From assembly GCF_002741035.1 (NCBI RefSeq), contig NZ_CP016808.1:1178001-1242000 (forward strand): a stretch of DNA of 64,000 nucleotides, given 5' to 3'. Below the pieces are notes generated by a model. The model was not told where the DNA came from. It saw nothing but the letters and a program-made list of their open reading frames with translations, and did not search any database. Shown piece after piece: positions 43,370 through 51,891 of the stretch; position 1 is the first letter of the stretch; each line of letters begins with the position of its first letter. The position numbers and the translations under genes were made by a program. The DNA is from Paenibacillus sp. BIHB 4019 (GTDB lineage: Bacteria > Bacillota > Bacilli > Paenibacillales > Paenibacillaceae).

Positions 43370-43384
43370 CGATAATCATTCTCA
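43370..43384. promoter_or_regulatory. Fur box
   Basis: CGATAATCATTCTCA, two mismatches to the 7-1-7 consensus, 25 bases upstream of the lipoprotein start. Confidence 0.7.
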
Positions 43385-43438
43385 TTTAAACTTTAACGTG
43401 TAAGCGAGCAAATGACTATGCCTTAAAATGATCCGGCA

Positions 43439-45082
43439 CTATGCAAATTTGTGATGCGGTGCCAGCAAGCCGATCAGCTCCTGCAGCTGTGCCTGCGAGG
43501 ACAACGGGTCATACCCGTAAAAATACCCCTTCTCCTTCAGCACATGTACGCGGTTTCCCTGCACAGCGTCCAGCTTTCTCCAGCTTGACGATTGGAATAA
43601 ACGCCGCAGCCGCTGCTTGTCGTCAGGGTTAGTTGGCGGTCCTGTTATGAAAATATGATCTGCCGGATAAGCGGCCAGCAGCTCAATGCCTGTTTCAATA
43701 AAGCCCTTGGCGGAAATATTTTGCTCCACCAGCTTTGCCGGAAGGCGAAAGCCCATATCATCATAAAGCACCTGACAGCCTCTTCCAAAGCTGCTGCTGA
43801 AGCAATATGCTGTATTGCGGCCAATTTCCCAGACGATTGCCGTACCCCGGCTGCCCAGCTCTAGGTCAAGCTGGCGGTTAATGCTGTATATCTGCTCATC
43901 GTATTGCGCCAGCCAGTTCTCCGCCTGCTGTCTGCGATCTACTATGCCGGCAATCAGCAAAAATTGCTCGCGCCAGCTCATCGTCTGAAAAGGCAGCTCG
44001 ATAACGGGAGCAAGCGGCAGCAGCCTCCTGTTTTCCTCAGCCCCGCTATAGTTGATGATAATATCCGGCTTAGCTGCTGCAATCGCCTCGTAAAACGTCT
44101 GGGGCGTATGCCCATACGGGTTGAAACTCCCGCTCTGGCTCTGGCTTTGGCGCCTCCCCGGCTGCACCCCTCCCCGCATCCCTTCCAGCCAGGGCGTATA
44201 CACGCCGAGCTCCGGAATAATGCCGAGCGCCATTAAGCTGGCGGTATGGTTCAAATTCAGCGAAACGAGCCGTTTGTTTTTGCGCAAATAAGCTGTCGGC
44301 GACAAGCCGATGCCTTCCTTAAACTTGCGGCTGAGATAAACGCCCTCCTTGTAGCCAACCTCCTGCGCCAGCGTGCCGAGATCAAGGGCCGTTCCGGCCA
44401 GCAAGCGCTGCTGTGCGCTGCGAATGCGCAGCAGCGTCAAATGGGCATTAAATGTCCTGCCCGTATGCTTGCGGAACATTCGCGAAAAATGCTCGGGGCT
44501 GACCCCCGCGCGGCTCGCCATCTGCTCCCGCGTTATATCCTCGCTGAAATGCTGCTCGATATAAGCTTCTGCTTGCTCCAGCCATGAGCTGGCGGGCTTT
44601 TGCCGGCTTGCCAGCTCCCGGTGCAGCTCGGCAAGCAGCTGTGTAAAAAGCTGCTGAACGCGAAAAGGCGAATGGGGATCACATTGATTCCACACATTCG
44701 CCAGCTCGTTCGCAAGCCGCAGGATGACCGCTGTGCAGCGCTGCAGCGGAGCCGGATGCTCCAGCCCCCCTCCTGTTTCACCAGCAGCTGGCATACAGCA
44801 GTATTCCAGCAAAAAGCCTCGCAATTCCGTATGCGCCTCTATCTGAAGCTTAGGCAGCGAAGGGCCGCTAAGCCATACGCTGCCACGGGACAGCTCATGA
44901 TAATAGTTATGAATGTAAAGCGCGCCCTCTCCGCCCCACACGATGAGCATACGGTAGAGAGGAGCCGCTTCTTCCTGATGTTTTTCATCCAGGCCCTGCT
45001 GAAGCTCCCGCAGCCGCACAGGCATATAGAAGCTATGCTGGGCTTGAGGCAAACCAGCATTTGCCGAAGAGAGCAGCATCAT
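43439..45082 (-). CDS. AraC regulator fused to siderophore-binding-protein domain
   Basis: Third Btr-like fusion, 547 residues. N-domain to about 160; AraC domain near 175-275 (TREQMASRAGVSPEHFSRMFRKH; LGTLAQEVGYKEGVYLSRKFKE); binding-protein domain 280-547 (LMALGIIPELGVYTPWLEGM, AAKPDIIINYSGAEE, PADHIFITGPP). A low-complexity insert (SQSQSGSF) interrupts the binding domain. It lies between the reductase gene, 37 bases upstream, and its matched lipoprotein. It probably shares the reductase transcript from the Fur box at 46189. Confidence 0.87.
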   Translation of the reverse strand: MMLLSSANAGLPQAQHSFYMPVRLRELQQGLDEKHQEEAAPLYRMLIVWGGEGALYIHNYYHELSRGSVWLSGPSLPKLQIEAHTELRGFLLEYCCMPAAGETGGGLEHPAPLQRCTAVILRLANELANVWNQCDPHSPFRVQQLFTQLLAELHRELASRQKPASSWLEQAEAYIEQHFSEDITREQMASRAGVSPEHFSRMFRKHTGRTFNAHLTLLRIRSAQQRLLAGTALDLGTLAQEVGYKEGVYLSRKFKEGIGLSPTAYLRKNKRLVSLNLNHTASLMALGIIPELGVYTPWLEGMRGGVQPGRRQSQSQSGSFNPYGHTPQTFYEAIAAAKPDIIINYSGAEENRRLLPLAPVIELPFQTMSWREQFLLIAGIVDRRQQAENWLAQYDEQIYSINRQLDLELGSRGTAIVWEIGRNTAYCFSSSFGRGCQVLYDDMGFRLPAKLVEQNISAKGFIETGIELLAAYPADHIFITGPPTNPDDKQRLRRLFQSSSWRKLDAVQGNRVHVLKEKGYFYGYDPLSSQAQLQELIGLLAPHHKFA

Positions 45083-45119
45083 TTTTCACATCCTATCTAA
45101 GCTAATCTTCTTTCCTTCA

Positions 45120-46163
45120 TTAAGCATCTTCTTCTTTAACGCCGAGAGCTAGATTTTTCTCCTTAAAGCGGGAATTATGCGAGGAGACGTAAGCAACCCC
45201 ATCCGCCTTCGGATCTATGAAAAGCTTGGCACTGTTGACCGCTAGCGCGGCATCCGTAAACGCTCCGGCAATCAGGTTCAGCTTGCTGTCATAAGAAGCA
45301 AAGTCGCCTGCGGCGAAAATGCCTGGCAAATTCGTCTCCAGCTTCGGAGTGACGTATACGCACCACTCATCCATGCCGATGCCCCAATCTCTAATGCCGC
45401 TGAAATCGGATTTCAGCCCGTGGTTGACGATGACAGCATCCACCTCCAGCTGCTCTGTTTCCTCCGTCTCCAAATGTCTCACCGTTACCTTGCTGATCGT
45501 CGAACCATCGCCGCTGTACAGCTGCGTGACCTCCCATGGCGTGCGGACGTCGCAGGAGGAGGTTTTCATCTTGATGACGTTTTTCTCATGGCCGCCAAAA
45601 TACTCCCGGCGATGAATAACCGTCACTTGCGCTGCAATCGGCTCCAGCTCATTCGCCCAGTCGACAGCCGAATTGCCGCCGCCGGAAATAAGCACCCGCT
45701 TGCCTCGAAACGGCTCCAGCTCCTGCACCGTATAATGCAAATTGGATACTTCGTAGCGCTCGGCGCCCTCCAGCTCCAGCTTCGCCATCTTCAAGATGCC
45801 CCGGCCAATCGCCAAAATAACAGTACGCGTCCAATGCTTCTCCCCCGTAGAGGCTTCAAGCATATACGTTCCGTCCTCAAGCCTCGTCAAATTGCGAATT
45901 TGCTGCCCAAGCTCAATGGTCGGGTCAAAGGTTTGCGACTGCTGCTTGAGCTGTCCAATAAGCTTCTCACATAAAATCGGGGTGACGCCCCCTACATCCC
46001 AAATCATTTTTTCCGGGTAAATCAGCATCCGTCCGCCCAGCTCTTCCTGAGCATCAATCACCTTCGTCTTCATGTCCCTCATCCCGCTATAGAAAGCAGC
46101 ATATAGTCCTGCTGGACCGCCGCCAATAATCGTTACATCGTATAATTCCAGCTGTTCTGACAC
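45120..46163 (-). CDS. Ferredoxin/flavodoxin-NADP reductase-like flavoprotein (YumC type)
   Basis: A 347-residue thioredoxin-reductase-like FAD enzyme without the CxxC pair, as in B. subtilis YumC. FAD motif [14 protein letters not shown] near residue 10, [11 protein letters not shown] near 50, NADPH motif [12 protein letters not shown] near 160, and C-terminal FAD motif [10 protein letters not shown] near 285. The start is GTG 46163 with GGGAGG seven bases upstream; a TTG at 46178 coincides with that site. The Fur box and location suggest it delivers electrons for ferric-siderophore reduction. Electron partner not known. Confidence 0.87.
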   Translation of the reverse strand: MSEQLELYDVTIIGGGPAGLYAAFYSGMRDMKTKVIDAQEELGGRMLIYPEKMIWDVGGVTPILCEKLIGQLKQQSQTFDPTIELGQQIRNLTRLEDGTYMLEASTGEKHWTRTVILAIGRGILKMAKLELEGAERYEVSNLHYTVQELEPFRGKRVLISGGGNSAVDWANELEPIAAQVTVIHRREYFGGHEKNVIKMKTSSCDVRTPWEVTQLYSGDGSTISKVTVRHLETEETEQLEVDAVIVNHGLKSDFSGIRDWGIGMDEWCVYVTPKLETNLPGIFAAGDFASYDSKLNLIAGAFTDAALAVNSAKLFIDPKADGVAYVSSHNSRFKEKNLALGVKEEDA

Positions 46164-46188
46164 ACTTGTTCCTCCCAAACCTTGAATT

Positions 46189-46203
46189 TGATATTCATTC
46201 TCA
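46189..46203. promoter_or_regulatory. Fur box
   Basis: TGATATTCATTCTCA, two mismatches to consensus, 26 bases upstream of the reductase start. Confidence 0.7.
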
Positions 46204-46656
46204 CTATATTATTCATTGTAGCCTTCTATTCCAGTAAAGAGCAATGGACAAAATAGAACAATCGTTTATACAAATCTAATAAGAGGTTGTCCATGTTGGA
46301 CTCTCAATCATTTTAATTACATACAATTTGGAAAGTTGATTGGAATAATAGAAATACTATTTTAACAAGTTACCAAACTGTACTCAAAACAACACAAGAA
46401 AATTTCTTTAATCTATTTTGAAAAACTAGAATAAACCAAGTAATTCAGCTTTAAACAAAAAAATATTTGAAAATTAATTAAATAATTAGATATATTATAT
46501 AATGAATTCAAGATCCCAAAAAATATTATACAAACAATAAAAAAATATTAGTCTTTATCTCTTTAATATCCTATTAAGTTTAAAAATACTAATATTTGAC
46601 TATATTTTTCAAAGGTGCTAATGTTTAAATATGGAAAAATAAAGGAGGGACTTTTG
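46204..46656. other. AT-rich intergenic region
   Basis: About 450 bases of very low GC. No gene, terminator or repeat is convincing. Two short in-frame start codons at its right end (46615, 46621) precede the secreted-protein gene but lack a ribosome site. Confidence 0.3.
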
Positions 46657-47373
46657 ATGTCTAAACTCAATAAAACGGTAATCTTAACAGCTCTACTTGC
46701 TACTCTGTCAGTGAATACTTTACCCTCGATTTCAAAAGCAGCAACGCCAGATATTCAGACAAACCTAACGATTTCAACTAATAATATTGTAACTTCCAGC
46801 AATGATTCAAAGTATTACGCAGGTCTATTACGAGATTATGTAAGAACAAATGAACAAGATGGAACTATTTATTTAGATGATTCTTACAAAGATACATTAT
46901 ATGTTCCCACTGAAATAATAGGCTCCATAAATGCTTGGTTAAGCATTGTTAATAAAGATATTAAATCCGGCTTAGCTACAATCGGCCATAATTATGAAAT
47001 TATATATAAATCAAATCAACCAAACTCATCTAATTTTGTTGTAAAAGCTGCCGTAACAGGGGGTGTCGATGAGGTAAGAACTTTTTGGTGGGGGTTCGAA
47101 ATTTGGCTAAGCCATGCTACTACTAACGAGATCATAGTAGCACTCACTGCAGGCGCAGCAGCCTCGAAAGTAGTTGAAATTATTACAAAAAGATTGAAAT
47201 CAATACCTACTACAGTCATTTTATTAATAGCCGAAATCTCGACTCTCGTATTGGGTACAGGGGCAGCCGCTTTGAAACTAACGGATAAAGGAAATGGAGT
47301 CTACATATCCTGCTTTTGGCCAGTGCCCACTCCCGCCATGTTGGTTTTTTCAAGTTTAGATCCACAATATTAA
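46657..47373 (+). CDS. Secreted protein of unknown function with hydrophobic C-terminal half
   Basis: A 238-residue exported protein. The start is ATG 46657, eight bases after AAAGGAGG. The signal peptide ends near ISKA-AT. The first half is hydrophilic (YAGLLRDYVRTNEQDGTIYLDD). The second half has two hydrophobic stretches (EIIVALTAGAAASKVVEII; TTVILLIAEISTLVLGTGAAAL), then DKGNGVYISCFWPVPTPAML at the end. The layout recalls the protein at 26808: signal, polar half, glycine/alanine-rich membrane-seeking half, then a small membrane protein gene. Local sequence identity between the two is low. Membrane-active or bacteriocin-like function is a hypothesis. Confidence 0.75.
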   Translation: MSKLNKTVILTALLATLSVNTLPSISKAATPDIQTNLTISTNNIVTSSNDSKYYAGLLRDYVRTNEQDGTIYLDDSYKDTLYVPTEIIGSINAWLSIVNKDIKSGLATIGHNYEIIYKSNQPNSSNFVVKAAVTGGVDEVRTFWWGFEIWLSHATTNEIIVALTAGAAASKVVEIITKRLKSIPTTVILLIAEISTLVLGTGAAALKLTDKGNGVYISCFWPVPTPAMLVFSSLDPQY

Positions 47374-47492
47374 TAGTCTAATGTACAATAGTATGGATGG
47401 TATAAGTCTGGAATGAGGCGTATATCATTGAATCTCAACACAAGCATGACTTAAATTTTATTCTATACAGCCCAGCTGCTTTAGGAGGTAAA

Positions 47493-47837
47493 ATGACCAA
47501 CCCTTCATTTCGTATTGTTGGTGAACTTTCAAGCTTAGTATTAGCTATATTTTTTATTAGCAATGATTTTATTTTTCTCGGAGCCCTCATTATCGTAGGC
47601 ATTATATCCGATTTCATTCTGCACTTTGGGGTGAAGATGAACTCCTCTTCGGAGGAAGCCCGTTCTTCCTTATTCAAGAAAGTCGGCCACTATGCTTATT
47701 TGTTTAGCTTAGGTTATATAGCCGTTATGCTCTTTTTGGTACAGTTCAAATTCCTAAGCGCCGAACTTGCTTTATATTTCATTTTTTTTGGCGCCATTCT
47801 TTTATTCCCTTTAATCGCGTTATTTCAAAAAAAATGA
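47493..47837 (+). CDS. Small membrane protein, possible immunity partner
   Basis: A 114-residue protein with about four membrane segments (near 10-24, 27-45, 66-85 and 90-110) and a short charged loop (MNSSSEEARSSLFKK). AGGAGG precedes the ATG by four bases. It follows the secreted protein by 119 bases in the same AT-rich island. No family recognised. Confidence 0.65.
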   Translation: MTNPSFRIVGELSSLVLAIFFISNDFIFLGALIIVGIISDFILHFGVKMNSSSEEARSSLFKKVGHYAYLFSLGYIAVMLFLVQFKFLSAELALYFIFFGAILLFPLIALFQKK

Positions 47838-47854
47838 GAATATGGATTCTTTCC

Positions 47855-47891
47855 AAAAAAACAGCCGCTTGAGGAATAATCCCCAAGCGGC
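47855..47891 (-). terminator. Terminator of aldo/keto reductase operon
   Basis: GCCGCTTG (47864-47871) with CAAGCGGC (47884-47891), plus extra inner pairs. Followed leftwards by a run of seven T (A-run 47855-47861). Confidence 0.75.
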
Positions 47892-47926
47892 CAGCTCTAT
47901 TTGCGCTCGCTAATTTCGATCGCTTA

Positions 47927-48865
47927 TTAAGCTAATATTTCCTCGATTCGCTCCAAAACGTCAGCGCTAAGCTCTACACCCGCCGCTTTGGCATTTTCTT
48001 CGACCTGCTCCGGACGGCTGGCGCCCACAAGCGCACTGGACACATTCGGCTGGCGCAAAATCCAGGCCAACGCCAGCTGTCCAACCGACAGTTCCAGCTC
48101 CGATGCGATTTTGCCCAACTGCTGCACCTTGGCGATTTTCTCGTCGGTCACATTTTTACGCATGTTCTCAAGCTTTGCTGCCCGGCTGTCCGCCGGAAGC
48201 TCACTTGCCGAGCTGTATTTGCCCGTCAACAAGCCCTGCGCCAGCGGCGAGAACACCACTTGGCCAATGCCGCCACGCTCCCCGAAAGGGATGACTTCCT
48301 TCTCAATGTATCGGTTAAACATATTATAGATCGGCTGATTGGCTATGATGCGGTCCAGCAAATAACGATCAGCGATCGCATGCGCTTCCGCCATCTGCGC
48401 CGCTGTCCATTCGCTGATGCCGACGTACAGCACTTTCCCCTGGCGAACCAGATCGTCCAGCGCACGCAGCGTCTCCTCCATCGGCGTATTCGGATCATGG
48501 CGGTGGCAGTAATAAAGATCAATATAGTCGGCGCCCAAACGTTTCAGGCTGGCATGGCACTGCTCCGTAATATGCTTGCGAGACAGCCCTTGGTCATTCG
48601 GACCATCGCCCATTTTGCCAAACACTTTCGTTGCAAGCACGTAGGATTCGCGGGGATACGCACGCAGCGTTTCGCCCATCACCTTCTCGGCCTCGCCCCG
48701 CTCATACACATTGGCGGTATCAAAAAAATTAATGCCTAAGCCATAGGCGGTTTCAATCGCTTTAACAGCGTTGTCGCGTTCCACGTAACCCCCGTATGTC
48801 AACCAGCTTCCCAGACTGATCTCGCTGACTTTCAAACCGCTTTTTCCTAAATTACGAAATTGCAT
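47927..48865 (-). CDS. Aldo/keto reductase
   Basis: A 312-residue NADPH-dependent reductase of the Kv-beta/YghZ-like branch. The catalytic tetrad is visible: aspartate in FFDTANVY (about residue 52), tyrosine in VYERG (57), lysine in LATKVF (84), histidine in YYCHRHD (120). The cofactor segment is [13 protein letters not shown] near 205. It overlaps the HxlR gene by 14 bases, so the two are co-transcribed. HxlR regulators often respond to quinones or aldehydes, which fits a carbonyl-detoxifying enzyme. Substrate unknown. Confidence 0.88.
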   Translation of the reverse strand: MQFRNLGKSGLKVSEISLGSWLTYGGYVERDNAVKAIETAYGLGINFFDTANVYERGEAEKVMGETLRAYPRESYVLATKVFGKMGDGPNDQGLSRKHITEQCHASLKRLGADYIDLYYCHRHDPNTPMEETLRALDDLVRQGKVLYVGISEWTAAQMAEAHAIADRYLLDRIIANQPIYNMFNRYIEKEVIPFGERGGIGQVVFSPLAQGLLTGKYSSASELPADSRAAKLENMRKNVTDEKIAKVQQLGKIASELELSVGQLALAWILRQPNVSSALVGASRPEQVEENAKAAGVELSADVLERIEEILA

Positions 48866-49283
48866 TTGAACTCATCTCCTCATACGTCCGGTCCGTCTTC
48901 CCTTTCACCTCGGCTGATGCCGCTGGCTTGGAATCCGTGGCCTTATTGGTTTCAAGCCCTTGCACAAACCGGGCATGCTTCCTGCCCCAGCCGCACATGC
49001 TGTCCAGCACTGCCGATACGCTAAGTCCATGCTCGGTCAGACTGTACTCCACACGAGGCGGGATCTCCTGAAATATTTCGCGCTGCACAAGCCCGTCTTC
49101 CTCCAGCTCACGAAGCTGCTTCGCAAGTGTTCCTTGCGACACATCGGGAATTAACCGCCGCAGCTCGCCAAACCGTTTCGTGCCTTCTACGAGTAAAATA
49201 AACAGGATGAGCGGCTTCCATTTGCCTCCGATTACTTCCAGCGTTGCAATAACTCCTGCCAATCTCGGCTCTTGTAAATTCAT
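48852..49283 (-). CDS. HxlR-family winged-helix regulator
   Basis: A 143-residue regulator with the family signature [15 protein letters not shown] near residue 17 and the winged helix [29 protein letters not shown]. There is no cysteine near the N-terminus; one cysteine (MCGWG) lies near 95. It is upstream of and overlaps the aldo/keto reductase gene, and is divergent from an SDR gene across a repeat-rich region. Confidence 0.88.
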   Translation of the reverse strand: MNLQEPRLAGVIATLEVIGGKWKPLILFILLVEGTKRFGELRRLIPDVSQGTLAKQLRELEEDGLVQREIFQEIPPRVEYSLTEHGLSVSAVLDSMCGWGRKHARFVQGLETNKATDSKPAASAEVKGKTDRTYEEMSSNAIS

Positions 49284-49368
49284 CCTAGTCTACTCCTCTC
49301 TCTACCATCATACCAGTTAAATGCCATTTCTGCACACCCGCCGCCTAACCTCCGCGCGCTTGCTGATG

Positions 49369-49406
49369 GTACGAAATTTCGGACTATGTACGAAAAAACT
49401 GCGTAC
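49369..49406. promoter_or_regulatory. Putative HxlR operator
   Basis: GTACGAAA occurs at 49369 and again at 49388, and CGTAC at 49402 forms an inverted repeat with the second copy. CGAAATTTCG at 49372-49381 is itself a palindrome. It lies between the divergent HxlR and SDR genes; binding is inferred. Confidence 0.4.
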
Positions 49407-49484
49407 TTGGCAGCGCTTATGATCTCTTCAATAATAGCGGTAATGGCGAAATTCGCCCATCGACCACAATCAGGAGGCTTACCT

Positions 49485-50219
49485 ATGACTAATCTATCTT
49501 TGAAAAATAAACGCGTCGTCATCATTGGCGGCAGCTCGGGAATTGGCCTGGCGACGGCCCAGCAGGCGCTTGAACAAGGGGCGTCCGTCGTCATTGCCGG
49601 ACGATCCGAAGCGAAGCTGGCAGCAGCCCGCCAGACGCTCCGCTCTGACAAGGTGGAGACGCTTGCGCTGGATAATCGCTACAACAGCCAGCTGGAACTC
49701 TTTTTCAAGGAAATCGGCAGCTTCGACCACTTGTTCACTCCGGGAGCCTCTTATGTGCGGGGGCCGATTACTTCAGATGAAGCGACAGCGGAAAGCTGCT
49801 TCAAGGCGAAGTTCTGGCCGCAATATTATGCGGTGAAATATGCTCTCCCTTATGTTCAGCCAGGCGGCTCCGTCGTGCTTATGTCAGGCGCATTCAGCCA
49901 GCGGCCGCTCGCCGATGGCGCGTCCTATGCGGCCTGCAACGGCGCAATTGAAAGCTTGGGGAAGGCACTTGCTGTCGAGCTCGCGCCGAAGAAAATAAGA
50001 GCCAATGTCATCTCGCCGGGCACGATTTATACGGCTTTTAATTGGGAGGGCGCCGAGCAGGCAACCCGCGATGCCTCCTATGACGCTTACACGAATATGA
50101 ATGTGCTGGGCCGAGTTGGGGAAGCGGCAGAAGCCGCCCATACGGTTGTCTATTTAATGACGAACAGCTACACGACAGGCACGACCTTGCATCCTGACGG
50201 CGGCTATTTGCTGCGCTAG
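49485..50219 (+). CDS. Atypical SDR-family protein lacking the catalytic lysine
   Basis: A 244-residue Rossmann protein with the start at 49485 after AGGAGG by seven bases. GGSSGIG near residue 14 marks the cofactor loop. The usual NNAG is replaced by TPGAS, and the usual Y-x-x-x-K reads YAACN, so lysine is replaced by asparagine. The C-terminal TGTTLHPDGG is normal. Related non-canonical SDRs exist, and some may bind cofactor without classical catalysis. It is divergent from HxlR, so probably induced by the same signal as the aldo/keto reductase. Confidence 0.82.
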   Translation: MTNLSLKNKRVVIIGGSSGIGLATAQQALEQGASVVIAGRSEAKLAAARQTLRSDKVETLALDNRYNSQLELFFKEIGSFDHLFTPGASYVRGPITSDEATAESCFKAKFWPQYYAVKYALPYVQPGGSVVLMSGAFSQRPLADGASYAACNGAIESLGKALAVELAPKKIRANVISPGTIYTAFNWEGAEQATRDASYDAYTNMNVLGRVGEAAEAAHTVVYLMTNSYTTGTTLHPDGGYLLR

Positions 50220-50310
50220 AACTGCGGATTCAATCGAGATGACGGAGAACTCGGCGTCACCTGTCGGGCAAAGCAATATGGCTGGCATAAACGGGCAGTA
50301 ACGTCTCCAT

Positions 50311-50350
50311 AAAATCAGGCACAGGCCACTGTGCCTGATTTTGTGTTTTT
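50311..50350 (+). terminator. Terminator after the atypical SDR
   Basis: Perfect 14-base stem (50311-50324 with 50329-50342), four-base loop, then TTTTGTGTTTTT. Confidence 0.85.
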
Positions 50351-50426
50351 GTACGAACGCTTGTCAGAGCGCAACATATTTTAGTACAAAAAGGACCGTA
50401 GTGCCCTCCGGAAGCGAAGTGGAAAT

Positions 50427-51029
50427 ATGAAACATGAAACGCCCCCTAATGTGCGGCACATGCCCATAGTAAGCAAGGACGAGCGGCATCAGCTGAACGG
50501 GCATAAAAGCTGCGTGCTGTGGTTTACCGGATTGTCCGGCTCTGGCAAATCGACTTTGGCCTTAGAAGTAGAGCATGAGCTGTTTAAGCGCCATATGCAC
50601 AGCTATGTTTTGGATGGGGACAATCTTCGACTTGGCTTAAATCAAGGGCTCGGCTTCAGCCAGCAGGACCGCAGTGAAAATGTCCGCCGCATTGGCGAAG
50701 CGGCCCGGCTGTTCGCCGATGCCGGATTGATTGTGCTGGTCGCTGCCATCTCCCCCTACCGCGCCGATCGCGAGCGGGTCAGATCCTTTTTTTCCGAGGA
50801 CGAGTTTATTGAGATTTATGTCAAATGCCCCCTTGGTGAATGTGAACGCCGAGATCCGAAGGGCCTGTACAAAAAAGCACGTGCCGGTAAAATCCATGAT
50901 TTCACAGGCATATCCTCTGTTTACGAAGCGCCAGGGCAGCCTGAAATACTCATCGCAAGCGATAGGCAAACGCCTAAGGAATCCGTCCGCCTCATTTTAG
51001 ATTATTTAAGGGATAACGGCTGCTTGTAA
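50427..51029 (+). CDS. cysC: Adenylylsulfate (APS) kinase
   Basis: A 200-residue enzyme that phosphorylates APS to PAPS, the sulfate donor. P-loop GLSGSGKST near residue 35, and DGDNLR with FSQQDRSENVRRIGE (APS/substrate site) near 63-90. Length is that of stand-alone CysC. No ATP sulfurylase or PAPS reductase gene is nearby; instead a sulfotransferase gene follows by about 60 bases, so the PAPS made here is probably for sulfation. The ribosome site (GTGGAAAT) is weak. Confidence 0.92.
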   Translation: MKHETPPNVRHMPIVSKDERHQLNGHKSCVLWFTGLSGSGKSTLALEVEHELFKRHMHSYVLDGDNLRLGLNQGLGFSQQDRSENVRRIGEAARLFADAGLIVLVAAISPYRADRERVRSFFSEDEFIEIYVKCPLGECERRDPKGLYKKARAGKIHDFTGISSVYEAPGQPEILIASDRQTPKESVRLILDYLRDNGCL

Positions 51030-51089
51030 GCAGCGGCAGCGGTATCGGCACCAACTAATTTTTTCACAAATGAGGTGAGGTGCAACATC

Positions 51090-51848
51090 ATGAAAACATC
51101 CAAGGAGCCATTGCTGCTGTATGTACACATTCCGAAAACCGGGGGAACCTCGTTCACACAGGCGATTGTCGAGCATTGCCCGAAGGCGGTTTACTATTTT
51201 CAGGTAGCGGATAAACCCGATTTGCTGCGGCAAACCCTCAAAAAGGCCGATGCGCTATGCGGCCACCTCCCATTCGGTCTCCACCATACCACCACCCGCC
51301 CCTGCCAATATGTAACAATGCTTCGTGATCCGGTGGACCAGATCGCCTCCTTCTTTTATTTTAAATACAAAAATAAAAATTATCCCGATAACTACAATCC
51401 CTATCTTACGTTCGAGGAGTTTTTGAATAATTCGTATTTCGATCCTGAGTATGTGAATGTGCAAACCCGTTTTCTGAGCGGAGAGCTAGGCAGCACGTCC
51501 CCCAATTTGAACTTGGCCATTAGGAATTTGGAACAGCACATTTCTTTTGCTGGCATTACTGAGCTTTATGCGGAATCGCAATTTTTGTTTATGAAAATAA
51601 TGGGCTGGGAACCGAAGGTTTATTCAAAAATAAATGCCAATGAAAATCGCCCGCCGAAAACGGAACTGACAAGCGATATGATCGACCTCATTCTTCTTAA
51701 AAACGCCAGTGATGTTGAGCTGTACTATTTAGCCCGCCAGCTTCTGTTGAAGAAAATTTATGCGCTTCCGCACGCCTCCCGTGAGGAGTTTCGCCTATAT
51801 AAACGTAATTGCTGCTGGCAAGGCGAGGACGAATTGGGTTACTATTAA
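51090..51848 (+). CDS. PAPS-dependent sulfotransferase family protein
   Basis: A 252-residue protein with the 5'-phosphosulfate loop YVHIPKTGGTSFTQAI near residue 12 and a 3'-phosphate site MLRDPVDQIASFFYF near 75, as in the Sulfotransfer_2 family. No signal peptide or membrane anchor, so it should work in the cytosol on a metabolite or carbohydrate. The start at ATG 51090 follows a GAGGTG site. It pairs with cysC, which makes its donor. The acceptor is unknown, and the HAD gene downstream gives only a weak hint. Confidence 0.8.
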   Translation: MKTSKEPLLLYVHIPKTGGTSFTQAIVEHCPKAVYYFQVADKPDLLRQTLKKADALCGHLPFGLHHTTTRPCQYVTMLRDPVDQIASFFYFKYKNKNYPDNYNPYLTFEEFLNNSYFDPEYVNVQTRFLSGELGSTSPNLNLAIRNLEQHISFAGITELYAESQFLFMKIMGWEPKVYSKINANENRPPKTELTSDMIDLILLKNASDVELYYLARQLLLKKIYALPHASREEFRLYKRNCCWQGEDELGYY

Positions 51849-51891
51849 AGCAACTAACGATGAAATAGACGACAATGGGAGAGAACTCGCC

